Below, piece after piece: positions 23,057 to 30,966 of a DNA stretch of 32,204 bases (position 1 is its first letter; every line of letters starts with the position of its first letter). The position numbers and the translations under genes were made by a program. The notes below the pieces were generated by a model. It saw nothing but the letters and a program-made list of their open reading frames with translations, was not told where the DNA came from and made no database searches. Source of the DNA: Oscillibacter sp. (GTDB taxonomy: Bacteria; Bacillota; Clostridia; Oscillospirales; Oscillospiraceae); NCBI GenBank assembly GCA_017527365.1, contig JAFXQD010000023.1, positions 1 through 32,204 of the forward strand, in the 5' to 3' direction.

Positions 23057-24268
23057 ATGAATTGCTTTCGCAAGGTGACGGACGACCTTTACTGGGTGGG
23101 CGGCAACGACAGGCGCCTTGCCCTGTTCGAGAATATCCACCCCTTGTATCACGGCGTGTCCTATAACGCCTATGTCCTACTGGACGAAAAGACCGTGCTG
23201 TTTGATACGGCGGATTGGGCGGTAGGGCGGCAGTTTATCGAGAACGTGACCGCCGCGCTGGACGGGCGCCCGCTGGATTACATCGTCGTGAACCATGTCG
23301 AGCCCGACCACGCCGCCTCCCTGCAAGAAGTCCTGCTCCGCTGGCCCGACGCCCAAATGATTATGACGCCGAAAGCCGCCGCGTTCCTGCGCAACTTCGG
23401 CTACCAAATCAACGCCGAAAACATCCGGGAAGTGAAGGACGGCGACGCGGCTTCCTTCGGCAAGCACAACGTGACCTTCGTCACGGCGGCCATGGTGCAC
23501 TGGCCGGAAGTCATGATGACGTTCGACGCGACCAACGGCGTTTTGTTCTCCGCCGACGCCTTCGGCTCGTTCCGCTCCCTCGACGGCAAGCTCTTCGCCG
23601 ACGAGTTCGACTTTGACCGCGAATGGATTGACGACGCCCGCCGCTACTATGCGAACATCGTCGGCAAGTACGGCCCGCATGTGCAGGCTGTGCTAAAGAA
23701 AGCCGCCAAACTCAATATTAAGTACCTGTGCCCGCTTCACGGCCCCGTGTGGCGCAAGGACTTGGGCTATATCATCGACAAGCACCAACATTGGAGCGCG
23801 TATGAGCCGGAAGAAAAGGGCGTCATGATTGTGTACGCGTCCATGTACGGCAACACCGAGAACGCCGCCGAACTGCTGGCCGCGAAACTCGCCGAAAAGG
23901 GCGTCACAAATACCCGCCTGTACGACGTTTCGAGTACCCACGTCAGCTATCTGATTTCCGACGTGTTTAAGTACAGCCATCTTGTGCTTGCGTCCGTGAC
24001 CTACAATCTGGGCGTTTTCCCGCCCATGCACAATTTCCTCGCCGACATGAAGGCGCTCAACGTCCAGAACCGCGCCTGCGCCCTGATTGAAAACGGCTCT
24101 TGGGCTATCCAGTCCGGCAAGCTCATGAAGGAGGCTCTGGCGGGCATGAAGAAAATGACGGTTCTCAACGACGGCGCAAGCGTGACGATTACGTCAAGCG
24201 TCGGGGAGCAGGGCGCGGCGGACATAGACGCCCTCGCCGACGCTATCGCGGCGGACCTGTCCAAATAA
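23057..24268 (+). CDS. flavodiiron protein (A-type flavoprotein, oxygen/NO reductase)
   Basis: 403 residues with two domains. Residues 1 to about 250 are a metallo-beta-lactamase-like di-iron domain; the ligands show in NHVEPDHAAS (about 80-85), AAMVHWPEVM, SADAFGSF and LCPLHGPVW. Residues about 255-403 are a flavodoxin domain with the FMN loop YASMYGNTENAAELL. Such enzymes reduce O2 to water, or NO to N2O, in the cytoplasm of anaerobes using rubredoxin or similar donors; no rubredoxin gene is seen here. GGAGG lies 8 nt before the ATG. A hairpin terminator lies between it and thyX. Confidence 0.96.
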   Translation: MNCFRKVTDDLYWVGGNDRRLALFENIHPLYHGVSYNAYVLLDEKTVLFDTADWAVGRQFIENVTAALDGRPLDYIVVNHVEPDHAASLQEVLLRWPDAQMIMTPKAAAFLRNFGYQINAENIREVKDGDAASFGKHNVTFVTAAMVHWPEVMMTFDATNGVLFSADAFGSFRSLDGKLFADEFDFDREWIDDARRYYANIVGKYGPHVQAVLKKAAKLNIKYLCPLHGPVWRKDLGYIIDKHQHWSAYEPEEKGVMIVYASMYGNTENAAELLAAKLAEKGVTNTRLYDVSSTHVSYLISDVFKYSHLVLASVTYNLGVFPPMHNFLADMKALNVQNRACALIENGSWAIQSGKLMKEALAGMKKMTVLNDGASVTITSSVGEQGAADIDALADAIAADLSK

Positions 24269-24290
24269 GCAACGAAAGCGCATAACGGGA

Positions 24291-24312
24291 CGGGGACGAG
24301 AAATCGTCCCCG
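24291..24312 (+). terminator. terminator after the flavodiiron gene
   Basis: CGGGGACGA and TCGTCCCCG form a 9-bp stem capped by a GAAA tetraloop, followed by TTTAT. It sits 22 nt after the stop and 23 nt before thyX; no consensus promoter was found for thyX, so some read-through is likely. Confidence 0.8.
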
Positions 24313-24335
24313 TTTATACGGAAAGGGGTTGCGTC

Positions 24336-24968
24336 ATGAAAATTATTGAGCCGTCCCATGAGTTTTTAGAGGACTTCGACGGGCTTGCCATGGTCAAGAG
24401 CATTGAGCGCATGGGGCGCATTTGCTACAAGAGCGAGGGCAATATCACGGGCGATTCCTATCGGAAGTTCCTCCAAAACCTGATTGCGCGGGGGCACGAG
24501 TCCGTGATAGAGCACGCGAAAATCAGCGTGCTGGTCGTCTGCGACCGGGGCGTGAGCCATGAAATTGTGCGCCACCGGATAGCGAGCTACAGTCAGGAGA
24601 GCACGCGCTACTGCAACTACAGCCAAGACAAGTTCGGCAACGAATTGACCTTCATCCGCCCGTGCTTCTGGACGGAGGACAGCCCCGCTTTTGCGGTCTG
24701 GAAAGCGTCCATGGAGGCGGCGGAGCGCGACTATTTTCGCCTGTTGGAACTGGGCGCGACGCCGCAGGAGGCGCGGAGCGTACTCCCGAACAGCCTCAAA
24801 ACGGAAATCGTCGTCACTATGAACTTGCGGGAATGGCGGCATTTCTTCAAGTTGCGCGTGTCCGCCGCCGCCCACCCGCAAATGCGGCAGACCGCCGCCG
24901 CGCTTCTCCGCGACTTCAAAGCCCGCGTCCCCGTCGTTTTCGACGACATTGCCGCCGATGAAACATAA
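24336..24968 (+). CDS. thyX: flavin-dependent thymidylate synthase
   Basis: 210 residues. It makes dTMP from dUMP using FAD, NAD(P)H and methylene-tetrahydrofolate. The ThyX signature RHRIASYSQESTRY (RHRx7S pattern) is at about residues 79-92. The substrate loop LPNSLKTEIVVTMNLREW and the final FFKLRVSAAAHPQMR region complete the active site. AAAGGGG precedes the ATG. Its end overlaps the start of ung, linking dTMP supply with uracil removal from DNA in one transcript. Confidence 0.97.
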   Translation: MKIIEPSHEFLEDFDGLAMVKSIERMGRICYKSEGNITGDSYRKFLQNLIARGHESVIEHAKISVLVVCDRGVSHEIVRHRIASYSQESTRYCNYSQDKFGNELTFIRPCFWTEDSPAFAVWKASMEAAERDYFRLLELGATPQEARSVLPNSLKTEIVVTMNLREWRHFFKLRVSAAAHPQMRQTAAALLRDFKARVPVVFDDIAADET

Positions 24969-25686
24969 CGATTTTGCGAACCGTATCCCGGAAGCGTGGG
25001 CGGGGCGGCTCGCGCCGCCGGTCTTGCGCACGGCGTCGGAACTCTGGAAACGCGCCGCCGGACGCCGCGCCGCCGGGGAAACGGTACTCCCGCCGCAGGG
25101 GCAGATTTTCCGCGCCTTGGAGTTGGCGCCGCCCGAAAACGTGCGTTGCGTGATTGTAGGGCAAGACCCCTACCATACGCCCGGCGTCGCAAACGGCTTG
25201 GCGTTCTCCGCCAACCCCGGTTGCAAAATTCCGCCGTCGTTGCGGAACATCTTCAAGGAGCTTTCGTCGGACTTGGGCTGTCCCGCGCCGACAAGCCCCG
25301 ATTTGACGCCGTGGGCGGAGCGGGGCGTCTTACTGCTCAACGCGACGCTGACGGTGCGGGCGGGCGCGGCGGGAAGCCATGCGGCGTGGGGCTGGCAGTC
25401 CGTGACGGAAGCGGTTTTGCGCGCCTGTCTGGAACTCCCGCAACCCGCCGTGTTCCTGCTGTGGGGGCGTCACGCGCAGAGCGTCGCGCAAAAGGCGGGC
25501 GTCCCGCTTTCCGACATTGACGCGTACCCGCGCAAACGGGCGATTTGTTCCAGCCACCCGTCGCCGCTGGGGGCGTCGAAAGCGGGCGCGGATGTCCCGG
25601 CGTTTCTCGGAAGCCGTCCCTTCTCCCGCGCCAACGCCTTTTTGCGAGCCTCCGGCGCGGCGGAAATCGAATGGGGCTTGCCTTGA
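24958..25686 (+). CDS. ung: uracil-DNA glycosylase, family 1
   Basis: 242 residues from the ATG at 24958, which overlaps the thyX end by 11 nt; an in-frame TTG at 24949 would add three residues. The water-activating motif GQDPYH lies near residues 68-73 with the aspartate of family 1 enzymes; the uracil-binding LLLNATLTV segment and the minor-groove loop HPSPLGASK (about 200) are intact. It removes uracil from DNA. It has no SD of its own and is probably read by coupling to thyX. It is unrelated in sequence to the 4Fe-4S family 4 enzyme at 745. Confidence 0.96.
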   Translation: MKHNDFANRIPEAWAGRLAPPVLRTASELWKRAAGRRAAGETVLPPQGQIFRALELAPPENVRCVIVGQDPYHTPGVANGLAFSANPGCKIPPSLRNIFKELSSDLGCPAPTSPDLTPWAERGVLLLNATLTVRAGAAGSHAAWGWQSVTEAVLRACLELPQPAVFLLWGRHAQSVAQKAGVPLSDIDAYPRKRAICSSHPSPLGASKAGADVPAFLGSRPFSRANAFLRASGAAEIEWGLP

Positions 25687-25754
25687 GGCAAACGTATGCG
25701 CTTAGATATTTTCGCTGTCCTGTCCGGCTTGACCCAATGTCATTCACTTAGGGA

Positions 25755-25850
25755 AACCCTTCCCTCTGCCCCCTCCCCAAAGGGGCGGGGGAACGCTTTT
25801 TTATGAGCTTTTCGTCTCTGTGTCTCCCCCTTTGGGGGAGACTTCAGGCG
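25755..25850. repeat. palindromic intergenic repeat (REP-like), copy 2
   Basis: Cores CCCCTCCCCAAAGGGGCGGGGG and TCTCCCCCTTTGGGGGAGAC recall those at 16186-16290 but in the opposite order, separated here by an AT-rich tract with a T6 run. It lies after ung and before leader RNA copy B. The bases 25687-25754 hold nothing I can name. Confidence 0.7.
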
Positions 25851-25927
25851 TTTCCTGAGAGGAAAATTTTATGGCTCGTCAGCATAAGCCTTGTTTAGAA
25901 GCAACTCGCCGTTTCTTAACGCCGAAA

Positions 25928-25956
25928 GAGGCGCGGCTTTTCCCCGCGCCTCTTTT
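25928..25956 (+). terminator. intrinsic terminator upstream of leader RNA copy B
   Basis: GAGGCGCGG and CCGCGCCTC form a 9-bp stem followed by TTTT. It would stop read-through from thyX-ung before the structured leader and its small gene. Confidence 0.82.
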
Positions 25957-26029
25957 ACAATTCGCTTTATTTCGATAAAATCGAAAATTGCCTCTTGCAA
26001 TCCCTTGCCGAATCGTAATCATGACGGAA

Positions 26030-26349
26030 ACGCAAAATGCGGGCGGGTCACAAGGCGTTCCCAGCGCCCCATGACCCATTTACGAGTGTAAGAGCGCTAC
26101 ACTCGACACGGCAGTCAACAAGACTGCTACCCACGGCGTTATTGTACCTTGTTGGCTTTGTCGTTTCAAAGCGAAACCGGGTTCTGCCGTGCGTTCGTTA
26201 GGAGAAATCCGGCGGTGTCGAGTATCCACGCTCGACGCCGCTTTTTGTGTTTCCGGGAAGGGAGCCTATGGGGGCGGGCTTTTTCATTCGCCCGTCTCCT
26301 GCGGTTGCCTGACCGGAGGCATAGGACATGTGGAGGAAAGGAGGAATTT
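26030..26349 (+). ncRNA. long structured leader RNA, copy B
   Basis: Homologous to copy A. In the same order: GGGTCA with TGACCC (26045-26077, inner GGCG/CGCC); CGAGTGTA with TACACTCG (26083-26105); GCAGTC with GACTGC (26111-26127) and then CTACCC; a shared GGCTTT-GTCGTTT tract (about 26153-26166); GCGGTGTCGAG with CTCGACGCCGC (26212-26241), followed by TTTTTGTGTTTCCGG; and CGGGC with GCCCG (about 26275-26295). The ATG of a DUF697-like gene follows with the SD AAAGGAGG. Stem sequences differ from copy A while pairing is kept. The first hairpin of copy A (CAACGAACGC) is missing. No consensus promoter was found; the GAAAATTGCC-CTTGCAATC tract near 25983 is shared. Boundaries are approximate. 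Confidence 0.7.
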
Positions 26350-26694
26350 ATGGCTAAGACGCCGGACAGAAGCGTAATCCATAAATGGGCGTTGGCGGCG
26401 GCGACGACGGCAGGCTCATTGCCAGTCGGACTGGACGCGGTTGCTTTGACTGGAGAAGAAATCGCAATGGTGATTCACGTTGCCTCTTTATTTGGGCACA
26501 AGATTAGCAAAAAAACGGCGAGGCAAGCGCTTGAAACGGGAGCTTTGGGCTATACTGTTGGAACAGGGCTTTTTGTAGCCGCAAATGTTACCTACCCCGT
26601 TTCAATTCCCGTCAAAATCGCTATAGCGACAGGCGTTATGGAGGCGTTGGGAAACGCCACGTATAATTTTTATGCGAATGGCGGCGAACTGTAA
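26350..26694 (+). CDS. small DUF697/YcjF-like membrane-associated protein
   Basis: 114 residues. The layout of helices and small residues (KWALAAATTAGSLPVGLDAVAL, then EIAMVIHVASLFGHKIS, then long Gly/Ala/Val segments) resembles the DUF697 domain found beside or fused to GTPases; two or three weakly hydrophobic segments could insert into a membrane. It lacks a GTPase and none is adjacent. The start is chosen by the SD AAAGGAGG; a longer frame from 26149 lies inside the leader RNA. It is single, behind leader RNA copy B, and ends at a strong terminator shared with the convergent GH32 gene. Family assignment is from pattern only. Confidence 0.7.
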   Translation: MAKTPDRSVIHKWALAAATTAGSLPVGLDAVALTGEEIAMVIHVASLFGHKISKKTARQALETGALGYTVGTGLFVAANVTYPVSIPVKIAIATGVMEALGNATYNFYANGGEL

Positions 26695-26726
26695 AGTCCA
26701 TACGCCGAAACCGCACTGCGCAAAAC

Positions 26727-26752
26727 GAACCGGGTCTGACAAGACCCGGTTC
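26727..26752. terminator. bidirectional terminator
   Basis: GAACCGGGTCT and AGACCCGGTTC are a perfect 11-bp stem with a GACA loop. On the minus strand TTTTG follows. It separates the convergent DUF697-like and GH32 genes. Confidence 0.9.
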
Positions 26753-26758
26753 GCGCTT

Positions 26759-28246
26759 TCACTCCGCGAGGCTGTACTTTTTCACTTTCAGATGTAACTT
26801 TCCGTCGGCAAAGAAGGAAATGCCTTCCGCGTCCAGAGCCGTGTTAATCGTGAACGTCATAACCTTGGCGCCGTCGTCCACGAACGCTTCCGCGCTGTAG
26901 CGGTCGAGGATAAGGCGCAGTTTGATTCGCCCGTCCTTGTGCGGGACGTTGGCGCGGCGCTGGTGGATAATCGCCCGCCGCGAGCCCGAAAACTTGCGGT
27001 CTACTTTCAGCGTCCCCTCGTGCGGGCGGAAGCTGATACCGCTCCGGAACTGCTCGTTCCGCGCAAAGCGCAGGGCGAAACGGCTGTACACCGGGGAATC
27101 CGGGTCGGGCTCCGCCTCTACTTCCAAATCGACAAGCCGCCCGGCGACGCCCGGCAGGAAGATTTCGCCGTCCTCCACGGTCACGTTGTCATACGTAACC
27201 TCGTCGCGGCGCAAACGCTCCAATTCCCGGATGGGCGTCTGGTACAGAATGCCGTTCTTCACGCGCAATTCCCGCGGAATCGTCATCTGTCCGAACCACG
27301 GCGTGGACTTCACATGAAGGTTGCACGTGTCCCAGTTTTGCATCCAGCCTATCATAATGCGCCGCCCGTCGGGGGAAAGGACGGTCTGCGGGGCGTAGAA
27401 GTCTATGCCGTAGTCAATAGCGTGGTCGGATTCCTCCGCGAAAGATTCGGTTTCGGGGTCGTAATCCCCGATAAGGCAGAAGGTGCCGTTGCCGTTGTGG
27501 TACTCCAAGGCTTTCGGGAGCATGTCCTGCGAACTGCCCAGCAGGACGTATTTCCCGTCAAGCTCAAAGAAGTCGGGGCACTCCCACATGACGCCGAGGC
27601 GGTTATGGTTCTCCGCGAGGGCGCGGACAAGCTCCCAGCGGGACAAGTCCGCGCTCTTGTACAGGAGCATTTGCCCGCCCTGCGCCGCGTCCTTATTGGC
27701 GACAAGGGCGCGGTAGGAGCCGTCGGGGGCGCGCCAGATTTTGGGGTCGCGGAAGGCGAAGCGGCTCCCGCCCTCCGGCAAGTCCGCCGCCGTAATCACG
27801 GGGTTGCGCTCGAACTTCTCGTAGTCCAAGCCGTCGCCGAAGGCAAGGTTCTGCGTCTGGACTTCCCGCACCTCCCCGGTTTCCGTGAACTCTTTGGCGT
27901 TGCCCGTGTACATCAGCAGGTGGCGCCCGTCGGGCAGGGAGAGCGCGGAGCCGGAAAAGCACCCGTCGCGGTCAAAGGGGCGGTCGGGGGCAAGGGCGGC
28001 GGGGAGATAGTTCCAGTGCAACAAATCGCCGCTGACGGCGTGCCCCCAGTGCATGGGGCCCCAGTGGGAATCGTAGGGGTGGTACTGGTAGAAAAGGTGG
28101 TACTGCCCCTTGTACCAAGAAAAGCCGTTGGGGTCGTTGAGCCACCCCACACGCGCCGAAAGATGGAAGGCGGGGCGCGCCTCGCGGGGAATCAGGGCTT
28201 CCCGCGCTTCCTCGTATCTTCTCGCGTCCCGTAACGCCTGACTCAT
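26759..28246 (-). CDS. GH32 family beta-fructosidase (sucrose-6-phosphate hydrolase-like)
   Basis: 495 residues. The five-bladed catalytic domain has GWLNDPNGF (the Asp nucleophile, about residue 37), FRDPKIW (transition-state stabiliser) and WECPDF (acid/base Glu), all intact; a C-terminal beta-sandwich follows. It cleaves fructose from sucrose, sucrose-6-phosphate or fructans. No signal peptide, so it acts inside the cell, which favours sucrose or short fructo-oligosaccharides over long polymers. GGAGGA precedes the start. It is the third gene of the operon with the phosphatase and a second GH32. No transporter or PTS gene is in the window. Confidence 0.94.
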   Translation of the reverse strand: MSQALRDARRYEEAREALIPREARPAFHLSARVGWLNDPNGFSWYKGQYHLFYQYHPYDSHWGPMHWGHAVSGDLLHWNYLPAALAPDRPFDRDGCFSGSALSLPDGRHLLMYTGNAKEFTETGEVREVQTQNLAFGDGLDYEKFERNPVITAADLPEGGSRFAFRDPKIWRAPDGSYRALVANKDAAQGGQMLLYKSADLSRWELVRALAENHNRLGVMWECPDFFELDGKYVLLGSSQDMLPKALEYHNGNGTFCLIGDYDPETESFAEESDHAIDYGIDFYAPQTVLSPDGRRIMIGWMQNWDTCNLHVKSTPWFGQMTIPRELRVKNGILYQTPIRELERLRRDEVTYDNVTVEDGEIFLPGVAGRLVDLEVEAEPDPDSPVYSRFALRFARNEQFRSGISFRPHEGTLKVDRKFSGSRRAIIHQRRANVPHKDGRIKLRLILDRYSAEAFVDDGAKVMTFTINTALDAEGISFFADGKLHLKVKKYSLAE

Positions 28247-28270
28247 TCGCTGTGTCCTCCTGAGATGTTA

Positions 28271-29050
28271 TCAGATTTCATGCTTCATGCTATCCTCTAA
28301 GGCGTCCACAATCGTGGGCACGACTTTGGTCGCCCGCTTCTGCAACGCCTCCGGCGCGTAGGGGAACGTATAGGACACGTCGGACGCCTCGATAAGCGGC
28401 AAGTCGTTCATGGAATCGCCGATTCCGTAAAGGACAATATCGCCCCATTTGCTCTTCATGTAGTCGCGCAGGAACTCGACGCCCTTGCCCTTGGAACAGC
28501 CCCTCGGCGCGATGTCGATTTCAACCACGTTCTGGAACGCCTGCACCTTGTCGCCGAACTTCTCGTTAATCATGGCGGCGTTGGCGGCGGCTTCCTCAAG
28601 GCTTTCCGTGTGCACGCTGACTTGGTGAATCAGCCCCGGCGGGCAGTCGTCCACGCCGTTAATGACGTAATACTTGCCGGGGTAGTCCATCTTGGCGAAC
28701 ACGCAAATGTCGCCTTCCACGTCCAGCGTAAGGCGGTAGCCCTTGGGGCGCATTTCCTTCACAATGGCGTCGGCTACGTCCCTGTCCACGCCGCGCTTTA
28801 AAATCGGTTGAAACTCGCTGTCCACGATATTCGCGCCGCTGCTGGTGATGTAGAAATCCGGCTTGACAAAGCCCGTGATGAACGGCGTCAGCCCGCCGAC
28901 CTGCCGCCCGGTGCAAAGCCCGAACAGGTGTCCCGCCGCTTGGTATTCCCTGATTTTTTCCACGTTCTCCGGGGGGAGCTTGCGTTCCGGCTCGGCTTTG
29001 TAAAAGTACAAAGTGCCGTCAAAGTCGCTGGCGAATACTTTCTTTTTCAT
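28271..29050 (-). CDS. Cof-type HAD phosphatase
   Basis: 259 residues. Motif I is ASDFDGTLYFY (DxDGT nucleophile Asp, about residues 8-12), motif II TSSGANIVD, motif III a Lys in the RGCSKGKGVEFL stretch, and motif IV GIGDSMNDLPLIEAS. The Cof/C2B cap lies between. Such enzymes dephosphorylate sugar phosphates or similar small molecules; the exact substrate is unknown. Placed between two GH32 genes with 24- and 70-nt gaps, it may act on phosphorylated sugar products of that pathway. The SD is weak (GGAGAATCTTT-ATG). Confidence 0.92.
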   Translation of the reverse strand: MKKKVFASDFDGTLYFYKAEPERKLPPENVEKIREYQAAGHLFGLCTGRQVGGLTPFITGFVKPDFYITSSGANIVDSEFQPILKRGVDRDVADAIVKEMRPKGYRLTLDVEGDICVFAKMDYPGKYYVINGVDDCPPGLIHQVSVHTESLEEAAANAAMINEKFGDKVQAFQNVVEIDIAPRGCSKGKGVEFLRDYMKSKWGDIVLYGIGDSMNDLPLIEASDVSYTFPYAPEALQKRATKVVPTIVDALEDSMKHEI

Positions 29051-29080
29051 AAAGATTCTCCGTTTCCGTTATTCAAGAAT

Positions 29081-29115
29081 CCTTCCCCCGCCCCGCCGCG
29101 GGACGGGGGAAAGGG
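29081..29115 (-). terminator. intercistronic hairpin between GH32 and the phosphatase
   Basis: CCTTCCCCCG-CCCCGC pairs with GCGGG-ACGGGGGAAAGG, a stem of about 14 bp with mismatches. No U-run follows on the minus strand, so it more likely stabilises the upstream mRNA or attenuates it than ends transcription fully. Confidence 0.6.
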
Positions 29116-29120
29116 CGGTT

Positions 29121-30578
29121 TCAGATTACAAAGTCATCGACCACAGAGGGCTTCATCGCCCAGAGTTTTACGGCGGCGCCGTCCGTCACGGTGTAGTTGA
29201 ACTCGCTCGCCGTCGGGTAACTGCGCGTGGTGAACGTCGCCTCGCCGTCGTTGGCGAACATCTCCGTGGACGAGCGGTCGATGAAGATACGGAGCGTTTT
29301 CAGCGGATTGTCAAGGGGCATATCCAAAACCTCGCCCACGGACTGATTAAACCGCTTGTCCATGCCCGTCTTGTCAACCGTGCAGACCTTTTTCGCGGCG
29401 TTGTAATGCAGGCGCATACCGCCGCTTCCGTCGGCTTTCGTGAACAGGTTCAGGTCAAAGTCGCCGTCGGCGGGGCGGATTTCCATTTCGCAGGCGGCGG
29501 GAAGCGTCCCGCCGGGGGTCAGTTCCTTGTCGCGCAAGGTCTCAATGCCGCTAATAGGCGTCTGGATTAAACGCCCGTCTTTCAGGCGGAGCTCACGCGG
29601 GAGCGACATACTGCCTTCCCAGTCCTCCTCCTCGGTGGGGTAATGGTTGTCGGGAAGCCCAATCCACGCGATTAAAATCGCCTTGTCTGGGTCGCCGACG
29701 TTGGCGGCGCCCTGCGCGGCGTAGAAGTCAAAGCCGAAGTCGAGATGGCGGTAATCGCCCTCCGGGGTGAACACAAGGTTGTCGTAGTCCATGGAGCCGA
29801 CGAGGTAGACGTTGTGGTTGGTGCTCTCGGCGCGTCCGGGGAGCTTGGTGTACTGCGGGGAGAAAATCAAAACGTCCCTGCCGCTGATGTTCACGATATA
29901 GGGGCACTCCCACATGCCGCCGAAGTTCTCAAAGCCGGGGACTTTCAATTCCCCCGCGAACTCCCAGCCTTTGAGCAGTTCGGGGGACTTGTAGATGAGC
30001 ACGGTTCCGCGCTTGTCCATGGTCTGGGCGCCGATGAAGATGAAGTAGAGCTTCTTTTGCTCGTTCCAGACAATTTTCGGGTCGCGCTGATGTTCGCTGT
30101 AGTCGGGGCGGGGCCCGAAGAGGGGCTTTTCGAGCTTGTGCGGGCGGTTGTCCGCGCCCAGAACCGCCGCGCACGTATACGGCGTGCGCGTCCAGTCGTC
30201 GTCGCGGTGGTTTCCGGTGTAGAAGAAGTAGAGGTCGTCGCCGAAAGAAATTGCGGAGCCGGAATGCGTGCCGCGATTGTCGTAGAAACAGTCGGGCTTC
30301 AAGCCGATTCCGGCGTTGCGCCAGCGGATTAAGTCCGTACTGGTGACGTGGTACCAGTATTTCAGCCCGTGGACGGCGCCCCACGGGCACCACTGGTAGC
30401 ACAAATGCCACACGCCCTTATGGAGCGCGAAGCCGTTGGGGTCGCTGGAAAGCCCCGTCACGGGCTGGATGTGGTACGTCTGCCGATAGACGGATTTGCT
30501 GATACGCTCGTACAGTTCCCGCACTTCCTCCGCGTCGTGAAGTTCGCGGTAACGCTCTTCCCGTGTCCACTCTTTCAT
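29121..30578 (-). CDS. GH32 family glycoside hydrolase, second and divergent copy
   Basis: 485 residues from the ATG at 30578 (AGGAGGACG upstream; a longer frame to 30677 covers the promoter). Catalytic motifs: SSDPNGFALHKGVWHLCYQW (Asp nucleophile), HQRDPKIVW (RDP) and MWECPYIV (acid/base Glu). It differs strongly from the other GH32 gene; the WMNDPN-type motif is SSDPN here and an N-terminal extension of about 60 residues precedes it. No signal peptide. It probably splits a different fructosyl bond, for example in fructo-oligosaccharides. First gene of the operon after the promoter at 30643. Confidence 0.92.
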   Translation of the reverse strand: MKEWTREERYRELHDAEEVRELYERISKSVYRQTYHIQPVTGLSSDPNGFALHKGVWHLCYQWCPWGAVHGLKYWYHVTSTDLIRWRNAGIGLKPDCFYDNRGTHSGSAISFGDDLYFFYTGNHRDDDWTRTPYTCAAVLGADNRPHKLEKPLFGPRPDYSEHQRDPKIVWNEQKKLYFIFIGAQTMDKRGTVLIYKSPELLKGWEFAGELKVPGFENFGGMWECPYIVNISGRDVLIFSPQYTKLPGRAESTNHNVYLVGSMDYDNLVFTPEGDYRHLDFGFDFYAAQGAANVGDPDKAILIAWIGLPDNHYPTEEEDWEGSMSLPRELRLKDGRLIQTPISGIETLRDKELTPGGTLPAACEMEIRPADGDFDLNLFTKADGSGGMRLHYNAAKKVCTVDKTGMDKRFNQSVGEVLDMPLDNPLKTLRIFIDRSSTEMFANDGEATFTTRSYPTASEFNYTVTDGAAVKLWAMKPSVVDDFVI

Positions 30579-30642
30579 GCGCTCGTCCTCCTGTATTGTC
30601 GCTTGCCCGCCCGCCGTGCGCGGGCGCGGCGCCTCGCGGAAG

Positions 30643-30671
30643 ATTATACCACACCCCGCGCTTTCAGGCAA
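30643..30671 (-). promoter_or_regulatory. promoter of the GH32-phosphatase-GH32 operon
   Basis: Minus strand: TTGCCT (30666-30671), 17-nt spacer ending GTGTGG, perfect TATAAT (30643-30648). The TGTGGTAT context recalls the rRNA promoters at 489-642. A GC-rich GCCCGC/GCGGGC hairpin lies in the leader near 30606-30626. Confidence 0.83.
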
Positions 30672-30706
30672 GGACAAAAGCGGCTTTCAAGGCATGATAT
30701 TTTCCG

Positions 30707-30742
30707 CCGCCGCGCAAAGCCTGCCCGCGTTTTGCGCGGCGG
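30707..30742. other. perfect 12-bp hairpin between divergent GH32 and sigI transcripts
   Basis: CCGCCGCGCAAA and TTTGCGCGGCGG are perfectly paired around a 12-nt loop. It is 36 bp upstream of the GH32 -35 box. No U-run follows on either strand, so it could be a protein-binding palindrome or an insulator. The rest of 30672-30877 shows no gene. Confidence 0.5.
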
Positions 30743-30877
30743 AGCGGATAGGCGCGATTTTTCGCGGATTTCCAGATATTGTAACGGTTTCGCGCTTTTT
30801 TCGCGGCGACCCCAAAAAATTTCGCTCCAAAAACGAATAGAATATCAGAAGGGCGGCGGAAATCCGACGCGCAACCC

Positions 30878-30906
30878 TTGCGGACTCCCCTCGGTTGTGC
30901 TATACT
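30878..30906 (+). promoter_or_regulatory. candidate promoter of sigI
   Basis: TTGCGG (30878-30883), 17-nt spacer, TATACT (30901-30906), 60 nt before the ATG at 30967. It fits the main sigma factor; no SigI-type -35/-10 could be assigned confidently. Confidence 0.65.
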
Positions 30907-30966
30907 GTGTTGCCACAAAGAGAAACTCCGCCGCCATGCGCGGCGCTCGCTAAAGGGGACACGAAC

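Noticed and set aside
25871-25978. A 35-codon frame starting MARQHKPCL after the REP-like repeat
   Set aside because: It runs through the terminator hairpin at 25928-25956 and has no family resemblance.
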